Positions 16,715 through 23,997 are shown, counted from the stretch's first letter. The stretch is DNA of 48,583 nt from CAZCSK01 sp964501265 (GCA_964501265.1 CAZCSK010000016.1:1-48583), one strand, 5' to 3'. Made by a program: numbers and translations. The notes: generated by a model from the sequence alone, not told the origin.

Positions 16715-16984
16715 ATGGCTCTTTGTTCGCGTCTACCCGCCGAACCCCTCAAACGGGCGCTCGTTCGGACGATGACGTTTCGAGGACTGTGCTGGGAAGA
16801 ACTCGGCGTCCGGCTGGGACTTAGCTCCAGAACTCTGTTGCGAGTAATGAGTGCGACCAACATCAGCCCCTACGTCGCCGATCACGTCGCTATCCGTCTC
16901 GGAACTCATCCGGTGCTTCTATGGCCCCGGGAGTGGGGACAAACGGCAAGTTCCAGAAAGACATGTTCGAGCAATAGGAGGTAA
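16715..16984 (+). CDS. Small helix-turn-helix-like DNA-binding protein
   Basis: An 89-aa basic protein with a well-spaced ribosome site (GGAAGGGAGGTAAAAACT before ATG). The segment from about residue 11, LKRALVRTMTFRGLCWEELG, followed by VRLGLSSRTLLRVMSATNIS, has the shape of a helix-turn-helix; then YVADHVAIRLGTHPVLLWPREW. It opens a train of plus-strand genes with similar strong ribosome sites and probably regulates the element. The last ten residues (TASSRKTCSSNRR) look unstructured. The family is not recognised. Confidence 0.65.
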   Translation: MALCSRLPAEPLKRALVRTMTFRGLCWEELGVRLGLSSRTLLRVMSATNISPYVADHVAIRLGTHPVLLWPREWGQTASSRKTCSSNRR

Positions 16985-16989
16985 TACGA

Positions 16990-17214
16990 ATGGACGAACA
17001 GTTCAAGCACACACAGGTCGTAACGTCGCTGCTCGATGACGGCAAGCTCCAAGAAGCCGTCGAGCTTCATAACGCCCACATCAAGGAACAGTTTGAGAGG
17101 GCAAGGGCTGGCGAGACGATCGATCTCTCAGACCTGATGGCAGCCAAGGAGACCCTCTACGAAGCGATCCAGACGAAGCCACACTGCTTCGAGGATCAGC
17201 GGCGGACACCGTGA
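16990..17214 (+). CDS. Small hypothetical helical protein
   Basis: A 74-aa protein with ribosome site ATAGGAGGTAATACGA before its ATG, 5 bases after the upstream gene. The sequence MDEQFKHTQVVTSLLDDGKL and following is amphipathic and acidic, and predicts as mostly helical. Its stop overlaps the GTG of the next small gene (GTGA). The family and role are unknown; it is probably an accessory protein of the mobile element. Confidence 0.68.
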   Translation: MDEQFKHTQVVTSLLDDGKLQEAVELHNAHIKEQFERARAGETIDLSDLMAAKETLYEAIQTKPHCFEDQRRTP

Positions 17215-17366
17215 GCATCCATTTGCTCGGTTGCCGACTCTGCTTGCACCTAAAGCGCATCTGGGATGGAAAGAAGTACCGACTCACCCTGGCAGTTCGC
17301 ACTCCGCACCGTGACGTGCGCATCCGACTGCTGCCCCCAGGAGCGCGCATAACGCGTCTCTCCTGA
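17211..17366 (+). CDS. Small basic hypothetical protein, coupled to upstream gene
   Basis: A GTG at 17211 overlaps the preceding stop in a GTGA and opens 51 codons, MSIHLLGCRLCLHLKRIWDG and on. It is rich in Arg/Lys, with a single CxxC. Stop-start overlap and position before a terminator support it as the last gene of the small unit. No family recognised, and its expression is inferred. Confidence 0.5.
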   Translation: MSIHLLGCRLCLHLKRIWDGKKYRLTLAVRTPHRDVRIRLLPPGARITRLS

Positions 17367-17414
17367 TTTATCAAAGCGGGACTTAACAACAGACCCGACT
17401 TTCACCAAAGACCT

Positions 17415-17441
17415 AACGCGTGCACTCTGCACGCGTTTTTT
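17415..17441 (+). terminator. Intrinsic terminator just before dnaN
   Basis: A perfect 10-bp stem AACGCGTGCA / TGCACGCGTT with a three-base loop is followed directly by a T-run. It ends about 20 bases before the dnaN start codon, so it either separates the clamp gene from the upstream unit or acts as an attenuator controlling it. Confidence 0.85.
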
Positions 17442-17462
17442 GTTCCCGAAAGGAGCAACCAA

Positions 17463-18614
17463 ATGAAGTTCGATATTGGAAAGAAGGAAATGCTCGAAGC
17501 GCTAAGAAGCGTCGAGCCTGCTGTTGCTACTCGTTCGACCCTTCCGATCCTCGCAGGCGTGAAGCTGGAAGCAGTCGCCGGAAGGATCTCTCTTCAAGCG
17601 ACCGACCTCGAGTTCGCTATCAGGCTGCAGGCAGGGGCCGAGACCTCCGAGGGACACGGGCGTGCCGTCGTGCCAGCGAAGAACCTGATCAAGGCGGTCA
17701 AGGCAATCGCCGGCTCAACGGTCACAGTCGAGTTTCACGATGAGGAAGGTCGTCCGAGCATTGAGGTGGCCTGCGAGAAGAAGAGGGTCAGGATCGAGTC
17801 GTTTCCTGTTGAGGACTGGCCCGAGATCACCGCGGACCTGCAGTGGAAGCCGCTCTGCCTAGCCGAGGCGCCAGATCTGCGGGATGTCCTTGCCAGGATC
17901 GTCCTTTGCGCCTCCACCGACGATACTCGCCCCGTCCTTACCGGTGTTCAGTTCAACTTGAAAACCGACGAGCACTCGGCCGAAGTCGTCGCCACCGACT
18001 CCTACCGACTTGGGCTGGCCAGGCTCGACGTGGAACCGATGGGAGAGATGCCCGCGAATCCCCCGCTCGTTCCGGCGAGGATCCTTAAGGCACTCGCCAA
18101 GCAGTTGAAGGGACACAACGGCCAGGTAATCCTCCACCAGGGGACCACTGGTGACGCCGACCGTGAGCGCACGTTCGTCGACTTCTCGTTCGGCGCCGTC
18201 AATTGGGTCGTCCGCCAGATCGAAGGCGATTTCCCAAACTGGCGTCGGCTCATGCCTGACGACTCCGGGTCAAGCTTCGATTACGACTCGAAGGAACTCG
18301 TGTCGGCGGTGAAGAGTGCCGCAGACCTCCGCTCGCAGAAAAACGTGCCGGTCCGGATCGCACTCGGCGACTCCTGCGCACTTCGGATGGTCGAAGGGCA
18401 AGTGGCGACGGCCACCGAGACGCTGGAGCTGGCGACTTACTCTCCAGACGGCGTAGGCCCGATGGAGATGGCGTTTAATCCCGACTACCTGCTCGATGCC
18501 GTGACTTTCCTCGGCGAGGAACGCGGTTCGATGAGGGCGGTCGATGCTTCGAAGCCAGCCCTCTTCGTCGGTGACTCTCGGCGCTACGTGCTGATGCCCG
18601 TGCGTCTCCCATAA
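17463..18614 (+). CDS. dnaN: DNA polymerase III beta sliding clamp (accessory copy)
   Basis: A 383-aa beta clamp, the ring that tethers DNA polymerase III and other factors to DNA. It shows the family hallmarks: an N-terminal LEALRSVEPAVATRSTLPIL, ATDLEFAIRL in domain 1, LTGVQFNL and ATDSYRLGLARLD in domain 2, and the C-terminal VLMPVRLP that lines the partner-binding pocket. Length is normal (360-390 aa). The ribosome site is GAAAGGAGCAACCAA. It is not next to dnaA, recF or gyrB as a chromosomal dnaN would be, but sits among small mobile-element genes behind a terminator. It is therefore probably an extra clamp carried by a plasmid, phage or ICE to capture host replication or repair proteins. 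Confidence 0.93.
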   Translation: MKFDIGKKEMLEALRSVEPAVATRSTLPILAGVKLEAVAGRISLQATDLEFAIRLQAGAETSEGHGRAVVPAKNLIKAVKAIAGSTVTVEFHDEEGRPSIEVACEKKRVRIESFPVEDWPEITADLQWKPLCLAEAPDLRDVLARIVLCASTDDTRPVLTGVQFNLKTDEHSAEVVATDSYRLGLARLDVEPMGEMPANPPLVPARILKALAKQLKGHNGQVILHQGTTGDADRERTFVDFSFGAVNWVVRQIEGDFPNWRRLMPDDSGSSFDYDSKELVSAVKSAADLRSQKNVPVRIALGDSCALRMVEGQVATATETLELATYSPDGVGPMEMAFNPDYLLDAVTFLGEERGSMRAVDASKPALFVGDSRRYVLMPVRLP

Positions 18615-18660
18615 CCAACGCAACATCCGAGAAGGTCCCCGGCTAAGAGGAATCAAGAGT

Positions 18661-18744
18661 TCGGGGGAGGTCGGCCCGCTGTTGCCTATGGCCTGGGTCA
18701 GGTAATCCGCGGTGAATGATAGGCCAGCCGGCCTCCTCCCCCGA
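18661..18744 (+). ncRNA. Candidate structured RNA between dnaN and the next gene
   Basis: Perfect 10-bp arms TCGGGGGAGG (18661-18670) and CCTCCCCCGA (18735-18744) enclose 64 bases. These contain several GGCC blocks able to pair with each other and a CCTG-GGT-CAGG hairpin. It ends about 50 bases before the ribosome site of the downstream gene. It could be a leader element, a small RNA or a complex terminator; there is no T-run. No known riboswitch class recognised. Confidence 0.45.
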
Positions 18745-18796
18745 CATCCAATCCCTTCTCGTTCGGGGCCTTCTTCCTTTCCAGAAGGAGGTTGAA

Positions 18797-19297
18797 ATGC
18801 AAACAATCAATGCGTGTCAAAGAGGACATAGGTACCGATCCTCTATCTTGCATCCAGGACAGAAGACTTCGTGTCCGCAATGCGACCGTTTGGAACTGGT
18901 TGCACTTGCTTACGGCGATATGCAGAACCCTCCGCGAGCTTGCCGCTTGCTCGACTTCAAAAGTGAGGGACTCACCTCGCCTCAACACATCGTTGAGATC
19001 TTGGAAGTCATTGGTGGTTACAACAGATTCGCCGCCAAGGTCGTGGCTCGCGAGCTGCTACCGATCCTTCCCAAGCTCACGCATGTCGCGATAGGGCGCG
19101 AGGGCAGTCCGGTGATCTATGCGGGAATCCCGTATTGGACCCATCAAGCCATCGAATGGCAAGGCGGCGGAATGGGAGACCGGATCAGTGAAGAGGAACG
19201 CCAATCGCGATCTCGGCAATTCCTTGAAGCAATGCGCCGAGCCGAGGCCGACGAGCTGTCCGACGAAGGCTATGCCCTCCGGGCGTGGTGGGACTGA
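18797..19297 (+). CDS. Hypothetical protein with N-terminal zinc-ribbon-like cysteines
   Basis: A 166-aa protein. The start is set by the ribosome site AGAAGGAGGTTGAA before the ATG at 18797, giving MQTINACQRGHRYRSSILHP. C7, H11 and the pair C27-PQ-C30 form a plausible zinc ribbon; the central part has SPQHIVEILEVIGGYNRFAA and the tail is charged. The family is unknown. It is in the same train of plus-strand genes with near-identical ribosome sites, suggesting co-transfer. Confidence 0.65.
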   Translation: MQTINACQRGHRYRSSILHPGQKTSCPQCDRLELVALAYGDMQNPPRACRLLDFKSEGLTSPQHIVEILEVIGGYNRFAAKVVARELLPILPKLTHVAIGREGSPVIYAGIPYWTHQAIEWQGGGMGDRISEEERQSRSRQFLEAMRRAEADELSDEGYALRAWWD

Positions 19298-19322
19298 CCC
19301 AATCAAGAAGGAGAACAAACCA

Positions 19323-19568
19323 ATGATCCAAACGATCGTTTCCGACCCCGACCCGCTCCGATGCGAATGCGGCGCGGATGAGGTCTGTTTCGCTTACACC
19401 GCCCCCATCTTCGCGTGCATCAAAGCCGGAGAGGTGACGCGTGTAGTAGTGGCCGATGACGAGACGAACTTCGGAAGTGTTGCCCGATGTCTTGTCTGCG
19501 ACCGCTTCTGGATCCTCGATGAGGAACCCGAGGTGGGCGTATGGCCGCACTGGCAGTTCGGTTGGTAG
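19323..19568 (+). CDS. Small zinc-ribbon-like hypothetical protein
   Basis: An 81-aa protein starting at the ATG at 19323 behind AAGAAGGAGAACAAACC. CECG near residue 14 and CLVC near residue 58 make a two-knuckle zinc-binding arrangement. It is acidic, with a tryptophan-rich tail (VGVWPHWQFGW). It lies 25 bases after the preceding gene. Function unknown; probably part of the element's cargo. Confidence 0.62.
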   Translation: MIQTIVSDPDPLRCECGADEVCFAYTAPIFACIKAGEVTRVVVADDETNFGSVARCLVCDRFWILDEEPEVGVWPHWQFGW

Positions 19569-19609
19569 CAGCTCAATCAATCATCACAACTAAGAAGGAG
19601 GAACAAGGA

Positions 19610-19915
19610 ATGAACATCGCAGTGCAACAGACGGGTGCCGACGATGCTCGGCGTTTCAATCACTTCTCGATCCACAACGCGGTTCAAGCTCAGTTGGCAT
19701 GTCCGACCGGCGAATGTGAAGCGTACAAGGACATCTTCACGTTCCGTCGCTGGAAGCAGCAAGGCTGGTTAGTTCGCAAGGGCGAGAAGGGAACACGCAT
19801 CACGACCTGGATCCCCATAACCAAGACCGACGACAACGGGACGAAGAAGGTCACCGGCAAGAGGCCAAAAGTGGCAGTCGTCTTCTGTCGTCACCAGGTC
19901 GAACGCAAGCAGTAG
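19610..19915 (+). CDS. ArdC N-terminal-domain-like ssDNA-binding protein
   Basis: A 101-aa protein starting at the ATG at 19610 behind AAGAAGGAGGAACAAGGA. It shows the ArdC-N pattern: FNHFSIHNAVQAQL, then TFRRWKQQGWLVRKGEKGTR, ITTWIPITK and VAVVFCRHQVE. In ArdC and TraC/LtrC-type primases this domain binds single-stranded DNA; plasmids use ArdC against host restriction during conjugative entry. Only the N-terminal domain is present, with no metallopeptidase part. It supports a plasmid or ICE origin for this block. A strong terminator follows. Confidence 0.75.
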   Translation: MNIAVQQTGADDARRFNHFSIHNAVQAQLACPTGECEAYKDIFTFRRWKQQGWLVRKGEKGTRITTWIPITKTDDNGTKKVTGKRPKVAVVFCRHQVERKQ

Positions 19916-19940
19916 CGCGGGACAAGTCCTGCGCGCAGAC

Positions 19941-19974
19941 AAGGGCCGGTTCGGATCACCGAGCCGGCCCTTTT
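19941..19974 (+). terminator. Intrinsic terminator after ArdC-like gene
   Basis: A 14-bp stem, AAGGGCCGGTTCGG against CCGAGCCGGCCCTT (one G-T pair), with an ATCA loop and a TTTT tract. It is one of the clearest terminators in the window and closes the unit from dnaN to the ArdC-like gene. Confidence 0.88.
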
Positions 19975-19998
19975 AACAAACCTTGAAAGGAAACCTAA

Positions 19999-20739
19999 AT
20001 GCCATCCATCATGGAAACGCGCGTCGCGCGTTCGCGGCGCATCAAGTACGAGGACCGAAACATTGCGGAATCGATTTCGGACTTCTATCTTTTGGAAACA
20101 CTTGGATGCCTTAACGGCGATGCTCTCGCGCGACGAAAGCTTGACCTTCTCGAGACCGAACTAGCCCGCGAATTTGCCTCCTATTTGGACATCGCTGTCG
20201 GAGGCGAGCTCAGGTACGCAGAGTCGCTCGGCGACGACTGCCCTAAAAAGTTAAAGCCGTTCCTTAAGGAGGCGGCGAGGGCCGACCGCGGGACCGCCTG
20301 GTTGGTGTGGGGCGTCATACGGCGAGCTTGGGGAATCGATGCTCTGTACCTTGCAGAACAGACCTTTGATATACCAGGCTGGCGTGGGGCCTTCGGTGGC
20401 GATGCTTGGAGGTCCATCGCCAAAGTGCTCCGCTCCTACCTCGAAGGCCGAATGACCGACCGCATCTTCGTCGACAGGTGTTTCTCTCTTGAGCACAACG
20501 GCGGTTGCGTCTTTAACAAATTGTTTTGCGTGCGGAATGTTCCCACCGTCTTGAGCGCACACGGCAACGACGAGTACGACACACTCCTCTCGTTTGCCTC
20601 AGAAGAGACAAAGTGTCTTTGGCGTCGGTACGAAGTCTTGCGCCGCAAGGATCACGATCCGGCGTGGCTCGGGGGCGACTTCATGTACACCCTCGATGAT
20701 GTCAATCGGTGGAGCGAGAAGTTCGGATGGTCGTCATGA
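19999..20739 (+). CDS. Hypothetical protein, partner of PTP-like phosphatase
   Basis: A 246-aa protein with ribosome site TTGAAAGGAAACCTAA. No recognised family. Visible features: a charged helical N-terminus (KYEDRNIAESISDFYLLETL), GWRGAFGGDAWRSIAKVLRS in the middle, and a cysteine/histidine-containing stretch, DRCFSLEHNGGCVFNKLFC. The C-terminal region ends TLDDVNRWSEKFGWSS. Its stop overlaps the phosphatase start in an ATGA, so the two are coupled and may act together, as substrate-partner or regulator. That is inference from position only. Confidence 0.68.
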   Translation: MPSIMETRVARSRRIKYEDRNIAESISDFYLLETLGCLNGDALARRKLDLLETELAREFASYLDIAVGGELRYAESLGDDCPKKLKPFLKEAARADRGTAWLVWGVIRRAWGIDALYLAEQTFDIPGWRGAFGGDAWRSIAKVLRSYLEGRMTDRIFVDRCFSLEHNGGCVFNKLFCVRNVPTVLSAHGNDEYDTLLSFASEETKCLWRRYEVLRRKDHDPAWLGGDFMYTLDDVNRWSEKFGWSS

Positions 20740-21362
20740 GTAATAAGGATCGTCTTTACTGGGACGAAGCTTGGGACAGAGAACGGGCCTCGCGGCAACA
20801 AAAGCAGGCCCGCCCCCAGCAAAAGGGACAGAAGAAAGGGGCACGATGGGATCCGTTCATCAGCAACTGCTGTCACTGGCGACAACCCTTCGATCTCGAG
20901 GATGGACTTCGAGTGTTTGCCTCGGCCTCGATGGACCGCCCTAACGAACGCAACGGCGTCGACTTGGGAGGGTTCACCGGACTGCCCGATGTTGGTCTCT
21001 ACCTCGACACAAGATGGGGCTCGGATCAGCTGTTGGTCTCTCCAGGAACCGTGGGGCACTTTACGCGCGGATGCTCGTCCAAGACCCAAGTCGTGCTGTT
21101 TCCGTGGCCTGACTATGGCCTGCCTCAGGATGAACGCTGCCTCCTCAAAGTATTGAGGTGGTTGTTGGTGCAGGCATCCAAAGGGCGAACGGTGGAGATC
21201 GGGTGCATGGGCGGTCACGGACGCACCGGCACGGTCCTCGCAGCGCTGCTCATTCTTCAAGGACTTCCGAGCCAGGCGGCTACCAGACGAGTGTGGCGAC
21301 GGTACTGCGAGAACGCGATCGAATCAGAGAAGCAGCTCGCCTTCCTTCGCGCACTGAGGTAG
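20736..21362 (+). CDS. Protein tyrosine/dual-specificity phosphatase-like protein
   Basis: A 208-aa protein. The start ATG at 20736 overlaps the previous stop (ATGA). After a Lys/Gln-rich N-terminus, residues 150-175 read TVEIGCMGGHGRTGTVLAAL, containing the PTP signature C-x5-R (C-MGGHG-R) followed by T. LFPWPDYGLPQDE, before the loop, resembles the WPD region that carries the general acid. Short phosphatases of this type occur on actinobacterial plasmids and phages. The substrate is unknown: phosphotyrosine protein, phosphoinositide or RNA 5'-phosphate are all possible for this fold. Confidence 0.78.
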   Translation: MSNKDRLYWDEAWDRERASRQQKQARPQQKGQKKGARWDPFISNCCHWRQPFDLEDGLRVFASASMDRPNERNGVDLGGFTGLPDVGLYLDTRWGSDQLLVSPGTVGHFTRGCSSKTQVVLFPWPDYGLPQDERCLLKVLRWLLVQASKGRTVEIGCMGGHGRTGTVLAALLILQGLPSQAATRRVWRRYCENAIESEKQLAFLRALR

Positions 21363-21394
21363 AGGGTTCGATTGTTGGAGAGTAACGAAAGGAA

Positions 21395-21625
21395 ATGGGA
21401 ATGGAAACCGTAGTCAATAGCCGAGGTATCGATGAAACCGGAAACGTACTTGTTGCCGTCTCTGGTGAACTAGCTCAGATGAACGCCGTAGACCGCTCCA
21501 GGTTGTTTGGGGCGGCACCAGAACTTCTAGCCGTAGCAAAGTCCATCCTGCAGCGATGGGATCTTGAGATCGCCGAGAAGGGGAAGGACGTTACCTTCCG
21601 GCCCGGGCTATCCAAGGAGTACTAG
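21395..21625 (+). CDS. Small hypothetical protein, phage/plasmid type
   Basis: A 76-aa protein with ribosome site TAACGAAAGGAA before the ATG at 21395 (a second ATG follows two codons later). It contains RSRLFGAAPELLAVAKSILQ, a pattern seen in small phage and plasmid proteins, and a charged tail. It is the last gene of the plus-strand train; the hammerhead ribozyme begins 22 bases after its stop. Function unknown. Confidence 0.65.
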   Translation: MGMETVVNSRGIDETGNVLVAVSGELAQMNAVDRSRLFGAAPELLAVAKSILQRWDLEIAEKGKDVTFRPGLSKEY

Positions 21626-21647
21626 CCGAAGCTGTGGCAAAGGCAAG

Positions 21648-21704
21648 CCCGAAACCCTCTCCGGAGGGTCCGACCGTAAAACCGCTATCGGTCGCTGATG
21701 AGGG
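21648..21704 (+). ncRNA. Hammerhead ribozyme, type II topology
   Basis: All core elements are present in the order expected when stem II is the open end. CCC (stem II, 3' strand) is followed by GAAA (21651-21654). Stem III is CCCTC-TCCG-GAGGG, closed by the A-T pair 21654/21669. The cleavage-site residue is C 21670, preceded by T. Stem I is CGACCG/CGGTCG (21671-21676 with 21689-21694) with a 12-base loop, then CTGATGA (21695-21701) and GGG completing stem II. Predicted self-cleavage is after 21670. Stem II has only 3 canonical pairs before an irregular internal loop, so activity needs testing. It lies 22 bases downstream of the 76-aa gene on the same strand and would cut that mRNA's 3' end. 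Confidence 0.8.
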
Positions 21705-21942
21705 ATAACGGGGAAGAGAGGAAGGAAGCGAAGGCGAAGGCCGATGAGCGGCATGTCGCAACGCAAGGCTGCGGCTGGGCTCACGGGGTCGGGGCGCTTC
21801 GGACCGGTCGCCGGATACGAACCTGTCGAGGCCGCTTGCAAGCTTGGGGTCATTGACGGTGGGAAGGCAGAGCTTGGCCCTAAGCATCAGGCCGTCCGAT
21901 CCGACCTCGCGGAAGTACTTGTAGTACCTGAATTGTTGATGG

Positions 21943-22221
21943 TCATCGGATCTCATAGTCGGGAAGCCCGCTCCAACCCTCTGGATGATGAAGGCTCCTG
22001 TAAATCTTGTTTCCCCGGATTTCATAGTCGGGAAGCCCGCTCCAACCTTGGAGATGATGAAGGCTCCTGTAAATCTTGTTTCCCCGGACAATCTCGTAGT
22101 CAGGCAGCCCACTCCACCCTCGGGGGTGGTGGTGAGTTCTATAAACTCCGCGACCCCGAATCTCATAGTCGGGGAGGCCGCTCCATCCGTCGGGATGATG
22201 AAGAGTTCTGTAGACGCTCAA
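21943..22221 (-). CDS. Tandem-repeat protein with WSGLPDYEI units
   Basis: A 92-aa protein made almost entirely of a 23-24-residue repeat (GWSGLPDYEIRGNKIYRSLH plus three residues), with four WSGLPDYEI cores. Between copies the codons for this core differ only at third positions (GGC/GGG, CTC/CTG/CTT, CCC/CCT, TAT/TAC, GAG/GAA, ATT/ATC), strong evidence that this minus frame is under protein-level selection. The start is a TTG at 22221 with AGAGG upstream. The frame is open further upstream without a usable start, so it could also be the C-terminal part of a decayed longer protein. The pattern of short beta-type repeats suggests a beta-propeller or beta-flower-like fold; no family assigned. 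Confidence 0.62.
   Translation of the reverse strand: MSVYRTLHHPDGWSGLPDYEIRGRGVYRTHHHPRGWSGLPDYEIVRGNKIYRSLHHLQGWSGLPDYEIRGNKIYRSLHHPEGWSGLPDYEIR
21950..22215 (-). repeat. About 70-bp tandem repeats coding WSGLPDYEI units
   Basis: Four imperfect copies, spaced about 69-72 bases apart, of a unit beginning (minus strand) TGGAGCGGGCTTCCCGACTA. The two copies nearest 21950 are almost identical and the outer ones more diverged, suggesting recent duplication at one end. Confidence 0.8.
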
Positions 22222-22482
22222 GGGTCCACAACCTCTTTTAAGCGGCTGAGATCGGAGAGGAGTTTTCTGGGAGATCGCGAATTGTTGCTCGCAGTTCGGA
22301 TGTCCAGAGCTGCGGCCAGAGCCGGTCGATCGACAGCTGACGAGTACGAGTGCGAGCCAATCATTTGATCGCTTAAGACATGCTGGCCGCGTGAAATCTC
22401 CATGGATCCTTCGCTGACTAGTTGACGAAATTCAATGGAGAGAAGTCGCCGCTTCATGGATGGGGCCGTCCACAACATTTGG

Positions 22483-23997
22483 CTATGTCTCATACCTCTC
22501 ACCGAGAAGTTGCATAATTTGGCTTGCCGACTCGGAATCTCCAAGTCTTTGATACATCGTCAGGGCTTCATTTAGCATTGCAATCGCTTCCGTCTTTCTC
22601 GACAGTTGATCCAGCACGTAGGCCTTGTTACACAACCGCACAGCAGTCTCGGAATGAACGTCGCCCCACTGATGGTGTGCTATGTACAAAGATTCGTCCA
22701 AGTATTCAAGTGCTGTCTCGTGTTCTCCCTGTTCGCTCAGGTGCAATGCGAGATTGCTTAGTGAAATGGCGACTCCCCGGCTCTTCGGGCCGAATTGGTG
22801 CCCATCCAACCAAAGGGACTTCTCAAGCAGTTCACGAACGCGTTCTTTGTTCCCAAGTTGCCTTTCAACAGCCGCCAAGACTCCTAGGAGGTCAGCGTAA
22901 AGGCTTGGAAGGTCGGGTTGCGTCTCGCAAAGCTCAACAGCTGTTTCAAGGGAGGTCCTAGCTCTTTCGAATTCCTCCAGACCGATAGCGCATTGGGCGA
23001 TGTTCAAGAGCCGAGTAGGGATTTTTTCAAGGTTGCTTCCTCCAAGTTCAAGATCGATTTCCTTGGCTGATGTGTAGCGGCTCTCCGCTTCGGCATAATC
23101 TTGTCTCCAATAGCAAACCAATCCGAGGTTGTTGAAGACGGTGGCTACGTTCGAGCTAACATGACCGAAGCCTGCGACGGCGCGCTTCATCGCGTCGGCA
23201 AGTGTTGCCTCCGCTTCATCGTATTGTTGCGCATTGATCAGCACATTGGCCAGTCGGTTCATTGAACCCAGTACTTCTTCGCTGTTTCTGCCGATGCATC
23301 TTTCGCCGATGCTGATGGCTCGCCTGAGGCTGACAATCGAGGCATCAATGTAGCCGTTCCGGCTTTGCGCTTCTGAAACAATCTCGATTAGGGGTATCAG
23401 ATACTCTTCCGATTCCGCGTGTGCCTCGGCCCATTCAAGGGCGGCCGTGTAAAGCGAGAGCGCATTTTGTCTATCGCCCATACGTTCAAGCATCGCGGCC
23501 GTATTCATGGTGGTCCCAAACTCTCCAAAAGCGTGGGGTATTAGTCCGGCTGTGAGCCTTGTGAACTGCTGCATGGCAGCGCCGAAGACCTCTGTGGCCC
23601 ACTCAAACTGGGTTTCCCCGATGCTTGTTCCTTCAAAGTCTTGGATGTAGCGGCCAGGGTGGATTGAATTACGCAGCCTCTTGAGATCTGTTAGCAAACC
23701 ACCAAGACTGGTATCTATGCCGGGAATGTTCTTGGGAAGCCATTCCATCTTGAAAGCCACCTCAAGAAGAGTTTCTAGCTTCCAGGTCATTGGATGACGC
23801 CGTTCCTTTATAGGCCAGGCGCGTGCTTTTCTAATCACATCCTCAAAAGAGGTTACGGTTGCTACGAGGACAGCTTCAATTGCCGAAGTTAGGAAAACGG
23901 TTGCGGCAAAGTAGGCGTGAGATTGAGCGCAACGCTCGGCTTCAGCTTTCAGGTCTCCGACTAGTTCCACCAGCTGCCAATACTGCGGTTCTGTCAT
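22483..23997 (-). CDS. HEPN-like N-terminal domain plus tetratricopeptide repeats
   Basis: A 504-aa protein. Residues 1-150 are helical with SAIEAVLVATVTSFEDVIRK and a later DLKRLRNSIHPGRY, resembling the HEPN/DUF4145-like group (an R/H pair is present; catalysis is uncertain). From about residue 170 there are TPR motifs of the TPR_12/kinesin-light-chain type, for example NTAAMLERMGDRQNALSLYT, LANVLINAQQYDEAEATL and LALHLSEQGEHETALEYLDE. I prefer the ATG at 23997 (AGAGGT seven bases upstream) over the ATG at 24048, whose purine run abuts the start codon. Such proteins are common scaffold/sensor components in accessory regions. It is the last island gene before the core operon. Confidence 0.75.
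   Translation of the reverse strand: MTEPQYWQLVELVGDLKAEAERCAQSHAYFAATVFLTSAIEAVLVATVTSFEDVIRKARAWPIKERRHPMTWKLETLLEVAFKMEWLPKNIPGIDTSLGGLLTDLKRLRNSIHPGRYIQDFEGTSIGETQFEWATEVFGAAMQQFTRLTAGLIPHAFGEFGTTMNTAAMLERMGDRQNALSLYTAALEWAEAHAESEEYLIPLIEIVSEAQSRNGYIDASIVSLRRAISIGERCIGRNSEEVLGSMNRLANVLINAQQYDEAEATLADAMKRAVAGFGHVSSNVATVFNNLGLVCYWRQDYAEAESRYTSAKEIDLELGGSNLEKIPTRLLNIAQCAIGLEEFERARTSLETAVELCETQPDLPSLYADLLGVLAAVERQLGNKERVRELLEKSLWLDGHQFGPKSRGVAISLSNLALHLSEQGEHETALEYLDESLYIAHHQWGDVHSETAVRLCNKAYVLDQLSRKTEAIAMLNEALTMYQRLGDSESASQIMQLLGERYET

Noticed and set aside
16609..16824. 71-codon frame from a GTG inside the Shine-Dalgarno-like repeat
   Set aside because: It overlaps the better-supported HTH gene in another frame and has Arg-rich, low-quality composition.
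21950..22215. CRISPR-like array
   Set aside because: Units are about 70 bases, directly abutting without unique spacers, and encode protein repeats; no cas genes are nearby.
21744..22241. Plus-strand open frame across the 70-bp repeats
   Set aside because: Differences between repeat copies are synonymous only in the minus frame; the plus-strand protein shows no conserved pattern.
22218..22544. 108-codon minus-strand ORF overlapping the TPR gene end
   Set aside because: It is an out-of-frame shadow of the TPR gene, with no ribosome site and no protein-like composition.
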